This document shows, piece by piece, positions 58,009 through 64,000 of a stretch of 64,000 bases of DNA. Every line of letters starts with the position of its first letter. Positions within the stretch are counted from its first letter, which is position 1. This stretch comes from Panax quinquefolius (Eukaryota > Streptophyta > Magnoliopsida > Apiales > Araliaceae): contig CM035153.1 in NCBI GenBank assembly GCA_020205615.1, positions 92,780,792-92,844,791 of the forward strand. Direction: 5' to 3'. The notes beneath the pieces are model-generated. The model was not told the DNA's origin. It made no database searches and saw only the letters and a list, made by a program, of their open reading frames with translations. Position numbers and translations under genes: made by a program.

Positions 58009-58544
58009 CAAGATGTATATTGATTGATGTTACAGAGATAAAATATTGATGATGGACTTTTAAATTCATAGATGATAGTAGATTTCATTCACTACTTAAC
58101 TCTTCTAATGAATTATTATTTCCGCTGCAATTGTTGATCTAAAACTTGTTATGTATTATATTCTATCAAAAATTTCCCTGTTGAGGACTAAGGATAATTT
58201 GTTGTACATTATCTTAGTCATAATATTCTTTACTGGGCTAGTTGAGCTCATCCTTTTCCTTTTTGTTCTATTTTTCTTCGGAGGAGGTGAGAATTTAGCA
58301 GGAACTAGCCGGGGTATGGAGTGATGATTCAAGATAGTTGTTTTAGTAATCCTAAGTATTTTGTAAAATAGTGTATCAATAATTGTACTGAGAAATTATT
58401 TGATTGTGGATATTGTCTAGAAGATAATATTTGTATTTAAACTAACAGTTTTTGTGTTGTCGTATTTTGCATGACAATTGTATTAATAAAGTTGTAGTTG
58501 TTTCAGTACCATGTATTTGGCAACCCATAATGGGTGATGTATAC

Positions 58545-60169
58545 TGTGACGCCCCCAAAATAGGTCCACATGACCCATTCTGAGTCGCCAGATATCACAT
58601 TACAGAAATCAAATACAAACTTCATTTATACAACTGTTGAACTATCGTGCAAAGTACGCCAACACATAAGCTGTGAGTTTTAATACAATATTGTCTCGTA
58701 GACAGTATCCAAACTCTAATTATTACAATGCCATATAAAATACAGCAGCAAATATTTCAAGACCCCAAAGAAGAACGAGAAGATTATTATCTTGTTCATT
58801 CTAATGAGGTGCACTTTTGACGCTTTCAAAGTCGGGTTCTCATCACCCTATTGTTGTTCACCAAAATTAATTATTAAGTGACGTATAAAATACGACACAC
58901 GCATCTTAGGACCTCAATACAATTATACATTGCATGTCATGCCATTTTATAATGTATTGATAAACTTCGACAGTCTCGGACCATCACATTATTCCCCTGT
59001 TATCCCCGCTCGACCCAACTACACTCTTATTACCTAAAAGGAGTTGTGAAGCAAAAGGGTGGTGAGCACAAATACCCCAGTAAAGAATATTATGGCTAAG
59101 ATAATTAATTTTTCAATAGCCTTCATCAGTAATAAATCAGAGATTTAGAACATATGGTAGATGATAATAGCTTTCAACCATAATTGCAGTGGAACAAGCA
59201 ATCCATTAGAAGAGTCAAATAGACCATAAAGTCTATTATCTTCTCCATGTTAAAATTCCACCAACCATGTTTTATCCTTGTAACATCAATCAACAAATCC
59301 TGTCCACAATTATTTGAATAACTCATAATCAAAATTGTGATTCTAAATCTCTCTTCGCACCCAGGACGAAGATAATTTTCATCACCTGTCTTTACCTGAA
59401 ACATCAAAGATCATGGTTATACCAAATCACAGTTCCTATTCATAATCATACTAAGAAATTCATCTTTGCACTATGGGCCAAAGATATTCATTAACAGTTC
59501 ATCTTTGCACTACATGCCAAAGACATGCAACTGTATTTTTAGAATAGTCAAGTAGAGCATGATATCTACTATCTTCTACGAATTAAAAGCTTATTATCAA
59601 TATTTTATCGCTGAGACTCAACTTAATAAATAATCCACATAATTAAATCATCCTTGCACTACGTCTAAAGATATTCATTAGTATCACGACTAAGAATTAT
59701 CCATGCACTACAGGCCAAGGATATTCTTGTTTTCACCAATGGTCATGATTATACCAAATAATTCCTGGTCATAATCATACCAACTATTGTCCATCAATGC
59801 ATTACGGGCCAATGAGGACTTTTACCACATCATTTGTAACATTACGAGTCATGATTATACCGAATGATTCCTGGTCATAATCATACCAATCAACAGTTCA
59901 TCTTTGCACCCTTGGCCGAAGATGACTTTCATCACAATATAAGTATGAAAATGATGATAATGATATAAGCATTAATCAAATGAAATCAAGGATAATTATT
60001 GAAGACTTTAAATTTATCCAGAGTTTAATAATGTCCAAATTGTCAACATGATAATGCTTTGTGGAGTAAAATTCAAGAATAATATCCATGTATCAAAAAT
60101 AATTTGAATAAAAAAGAAATAAATTTTTTGGTGAATAGTACCCTATGAATAGTACTTCGGGAATTGTAC
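58545..60169 (-). mobile_element. M-family LTR, minus orientation (M4), truncated
   Basis: Starts TGTGACGCCCCCAAAATAGG on the plus strand (the LTR end on the minus strand). It follows M1/M2 for about 1.6 kb ('gagtcgcca', 'tgcactac.ggccaa.gatattc', 'ccaaattgtcaacatgata'), then stops where Z begins. The promoter half is missing. Confidence 0.85.
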
Positions 60170-61285
60170 TGTAACGTTCCCAAATCTGGGTCCCAAATCA
60201 CCACGGATCTGGTATACTATTTCTATAACTATTGCGGAAGATATAAATATAAATTGTTTATACAATAAACATTACACACTATTTTCCCAAGGTTGAGAAA
60301 CTTCACATAAAACCTGAATCAATATCATATCTAACATACATTATTATTATAATACTTTTCTGTTACAAATCTAGCTGTACACATAGTCCCAAGCTGAACT
60401 TGGCTTTGTCCTTTCTTGTATCCGACGTATTCGTCTTAATCTACAATATTTATCATGATATAGCAAGGGTGAGCATAAGTTTGCCTAGGAAGTATAAGTT
60501 TATTTAAGGATATATCATGATTGAAAGAATTTGAATAATAAGCTGGCTATAATTCAACAATATAGTTGTGAATTAGCATGAAATTTTTTTTATAACTGAA
60601 CGAGCATTAAACATTAACAAATATATATGGACCAAATGGTAATGAAGGTGATCAGCCTTTCATACCTGATGAATACATGCAATACACACAGAGTGCAATT
60701 AAACAATTCATAGACATGGCAATCAGTAATGATTAACCACAAGTATATTTGAATGAAACAACTCGAGGTCGAGTTAAGAAAAACTTGCACAATAAATAAG
60801 TATAAGAAACTTGCATGTTCGGTCGATTACTTTTACGCAATTTATTAAGCTTTGACTGAAGACCTAATATATAAATAATATCGATATACAAATTAGAATA
60901 ATATCATCACAGTATAATACTATTATATATAATCATAGAATAATCTAAACACATAACCCTAACAATTCTCAAATTACCTAAGACTCGGTATCAAGTCAAA
61001 CTATTTCAGTCTGAGTCAAAACCAACGTAAATCTGACATCCCAACGGTCTAGTCGGATAAATCTCGTGTCTAAAATCACTAAGACTCGGTCTAAACCGGT
61101 TCACATATATTTTAGATAATTTATTATCAGTAAAAATATTTTTCATAAGCTCGTAATAATTTTCAAGTAATTATTACCATTTATCATAATTTTTCAATCA
61201 CTTTTATCGTATTTATATAATATAAATACCACATTATTCTCTTATTATTAATATTTATTTAATATTAAATATTAATGAAAATTAT

Positions 61286-61286
<1 letters not shown>

Positions 61287-61324
<38 letters not shown>
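61287..61324. repeat. (AT)n microsatellite
   Basis: About 18 AT units just left of a possible transposon end. Confidence 0.95.
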
Positions 61325-61326
<2 letters not shown>

Positions 61327-61894
61327 CTACACCAAAATAGGGATGTAGTGAAGAAAAATTTGTGAAGGAATTCATTCCTTCATAGGAGGAGCTTTTTAAC
61401 GAGGGAACAATGAAGGAAAAAACATTAGTGACAACATAGTTATTATGAAGGAAACATCCTTCACAATTTAGATTTTTTTTCTTTCGCAAAATTGAGATGA
61501 TAGAAAAATGTTTGGCGCAAATTTTTGATGAAAATTTGCGAAGAAAAAAATATTATTAATGAAGAAATTATTACTACGCTATATATTATTGCTGAGAGAT
61601 TTTTTGAGAGAGATAAAATTTATCACTATTTTATTAAAATAAGTTTTTAGAATTATAGTGAATACAAATTGTATTATATATAAATAGATTAAATTTTTTA
61701 TAATAATAAATTTACTTTTAATAACACTTTTAAGTAGCTTATAATATCAATTATATTTTTAATAAATTATAAAATAAATAATTTTACATTACATTAAACT
61801 TAATTTCATATATTGGCAGTGAAAAAATAAAGTGGCGCAACCTTTTAATTCTTATATATAAAAGCAGCAAAGGCGATCTGTTTGAAAAAATTAC
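61324..61894. other. Possible DNA-transposon remnant after (AT)n
   Basis: 'tTACTACACCAAAATAGGGA' is one base from CACTACACCAAAA, a terminus common in plant CACTA-type and related non-autonomous elements. 'gaaggaa..ttccttca' inverted pairs follow at 61362-61382. I cannot find the matching far terminus, so this is a weak call. Confidence 0.3.
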
Positions 61895-62729
61895 TGTAAG
61901 ACCCCGAATTTTATGAAATAAAAGTATTCAATTTTTCTTATAATTACTATTCAGTAAATGGTTAAATTGATAAAAGGTTAAAGTTAAGGGTGATATATGT
62001 AAATATTTTAAATACGCAAGTGATTATAAAATACTCATTGTTGTCGGGGAATATTCGTTTAGTCGTGGAATATTCTTGCTGCCGGGAAATATTTGTACGA
62101 CGGCGCAGCCATTTGTGGGCCCCATAATGGAAATCAGTTGGATGAAGGAAAATGACAAAGTATTTGTTACCGTTAACACTGTTAGAATACCTGTTGGTTA
62201 AAATACGATGTCGTGTGGTTGCATAATACTGCGGTATTGACGCGATATTTTTTTCAATTATTGATCCTTACGTAAGAAGGCACTACTCAATAATTTTTAC
62301 AGTAATTACTGTTCAATATTTTATTGTATTGATTTAATAATTCTTGCGTTGATATTTTATATTATTGTTGTTTCAATAATTGTCACGGCACAATATTTTC
62401 CATTATTAGATCAATAATTCATATTATTTGAATAATATTATTAGATAGCATTATTGGCAATGTCTAGAAAGTTTTGTTAAGGAGAGGTTTGGTCACCTAA
62501 TTGCAATTTGCGCCAGATGAGAAAATCCTTATTGAAAGCCCCTATTTTCCAGGAACCGCACTGGTTGTCATCATTATTATGATTCTCGTAATATTATTTG
62601 TGAATAATTGATTATTGATTTATATGATAAGGAAATATTTATTTGATGCAGATATAAATGATGGATTTATTTATGTGGTTATAAATGAAGGAATTAATGT
62701 TGAGGGCTTTTATCAAGATTTTTTATGCG
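61895..62729 (+). mobile_element. M-family LTR, plus orientation (M5), truncated
   Basis: TGTAAGACCCCGAATTTTATG, then the same order as M3 ('tattgttgtcggggaatattcg', 'gtgggccccataa', 'aggaaccgcactggttg'). It is cut at about 62729 by a G-like LTR. Confidence 0.85.
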
Positions 62730-64000
62730 TAACATTCTACAATTTTAATTGTTATATTAAATATTTATTGAATTATTTAAATATTTAATGGATGTGTTTA
62801 TTGTTGAATAAATAATTATTCAAATTTGAATTGATGTGCTTAATTATTTGTTAAATAAATAATTAAGGAAAATTAATTATTTTGCTAATTTAATTTAATT
62901 ATTAAGTTAGAGAATTTTATTGAATAAATTATTATATTTTAATTTGAATTTATAAATTAAAAGGTTGTGTTAATAGATTAAATAAAGTTATAATTATATA
63001 GAAATTATAATTTTGGTGGTATTGATTTATGTGATGAAGAGATTTAATAAATTGCTTTTAGAATTAATTTAATTAAGTTGATGTGCGACAAATAACCTTG
63101 TGATAAAGGACTTATTAAAATAAATTAAGGGAGTTTAATTCAGTCTTACCAAACAAGGCCTAAGGATTAATTGATTATGTTTTAGTGTTTAGCCAAACAA
63201 GCCTTATGGCTTTTGATTTCAAAAGATTTAACTGATGTCAGTTATGTATTTTATATTTATATTATATAATCAATATATATATTATATTCTATACGTTAGA
63301 TATCTAGTATACGTTAGATAGAGAGAGAGAAGAAAAGAAAAACTTAGAAGAAAGAAAACTCAGAGGAAGAAAAAGAAGAGAAGAAGGAAAGAACAGAGAA
63401 AGAAAGACTAGAGATTGGGGAAGGAGAGGCTTGAGAGAGAAAAGAATAGCCATATCATCTTCTATCAAGGTATTCTCCAATTTCTTTTTAGTTGTAAAAG
63501 TCTAGTTCTCTTCCCAAATTCTTTGTAGAATCTTTGTGTAAGCATGTATTATTGTGTTATGTGTCTTTATATGGCTTATTAGTGATGTTAAAACGATTTT
63601 CATAAGTTATAATCTATGAATTGATGATATGTATGTAATTTGGGAAGAAAAATATTTTACAGTGAGTTTTGGTGATTATATATTGTCTAGTTAAAATAGA
63701 AATTATGGGTTATATAGTTGTTTTATTGATAAATTGGCTTTTCAATTTGTTAGAGTATATATATACTTTGATAAAATGCTTTAAATTAATGGTTTTGGTT
63801 GCAAAACAAAAATACAGTGGTTGTTTTCTTCAAAAATATCAAAAAAATGAGTTTTAGCCAAAAATAATGAAATTGGGTGTGTTAATTGTGTTGTTTATGT
63901 TGTTATATGGGTAGAAACATGTTAGGAATCCTTGAATTATGTTTACATGAAGTTTTGTATGAATTATATGTAAATCAGTCTGTTAGAAACGAACTTGTAG
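62730..64000 (+). mobile_element. G-related LTR, plus orientation, continuing past the window
   Basis: Begins about 'gcgtaacattctac', then the AT-rich block, the AGCCAAACAAGCC..GGCTT hairpin at 63191-63219, 'gagagagagaag' leader and 'tctatcaaggtatt'. Same architecture as G LTRs but well diverged. A second partial 'ccaaacaaggcc' occurs at 63150. No genes seen to the window end. Confidence 0.7.

Larger units (their letters stand above)
56104..58544 (+). mobile_element. M-family LTR, plus orientation (M3), lacking its last ~20 bp
   Basis: TGTAAGACCCCAACTTTTTA at 56104, then landmarks in the same order as M1/M2 reverse complement: 'gtgggcccc', the 'aaggagaaatccc..gaacgacctgg' block at 56749-56800, TATA at 57311, the AATATCTTTGGCCC repeats at about 57880-58010, and 'ccatgtatttgg' near the end. 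It ends at 'gatgtatac' where the next LTR begins in the opposite sense. More diverged from M than M1 is from M2. Confidence 0.88.
60170..61894 (-). mobile_element. Probable LTR (family Z), minus orientation, with internal insertion
   Basis: The left end reads TGTAACGTTCCCAAATCTGG, i.e. an LTR end ...GGGAACGTTACA on the minus strand, cutting into M4. 'gcaagtttct..attgtgcaagttttt' motifs (minus, near 60780-60830) recall Q and G LTRs. No gene. The right edge is not identified; M5 begins at 61895. Confidence 0.45.

Overview
This window is a stretch of repeat-rich, AT-rich nuclear DNA from a flowering plant, most likely a eudicot. I see no credible host gene, tRNA, rRNA or CRISPR. Almost every base can be assigned to LTR retrotransposons or their solo or broken LTRs, nested inside one another: Ty1/copia (one SIRE/Maximus-like element and one other copia end), Ty3/gypsy chromoviruses of the Tekay/Del type, and a Ty3/gypsy Tat/Ogre-type element. 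All reading frames that matter are gag/pol pieces carrying stops or frameshifts. The species cannot be named from the sequence alone. Protein-family names are my reading of motifs and need a search to confirm.

Layout, left to right. 1-2218: 3' end and 1.9-kb 3' LTR of a copia element. 2219-4930: minus-strand LTR pieces related to families Q and G. 4931-6730: unassigned AT-rich DNA running into a minus-strand gypsy LTR (R1). 6731-16005: a 5'-truncated SIRE-like copia element with broken pol, an env-like remnant and a 3' LTR. A 2.5-kb Tat-type solo LTR (H1) sits in its integrase. 16006-16625: second R LTR with polypurine tract. 16655-21165 plus an LTR at 21166-52490: a minus-strand Tat-type element (protease, gag, PBS, 5' LTR H2), split in the protease by another LTR (K) and split in its LTR by a 29-kb insertion. 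21704-51082: that insertion, a tandem LTR-internal-LTR-internal-LTR array of one Tekay-type chromovirus (family G), bounded by one perfect 5-bp duplication (TCCAT). Its second internal region is interrupted by a complete minus-strand chromovirus M (37493-48044, duplication GTATT). 52499-64000: further LTRs (Q, M3, M4, Z, M5, a G relative), including a tail-to-tail inverted LTR pair.

The order of insertion is readable: M into G, G into H2/Tat, H1 into SIRE. The most interesting items are the tandem three-LTR array with one shared and several private inactivating mutations; an acidic, coiled-coil-like extra reading frame upstream of gag in family G; a hairpin in the G LTR whose arms persist while its loop changes; arrays of mini-hairpins in the Tat LTR; and the inverted LTR pair lacking exactly its palindromic centre.
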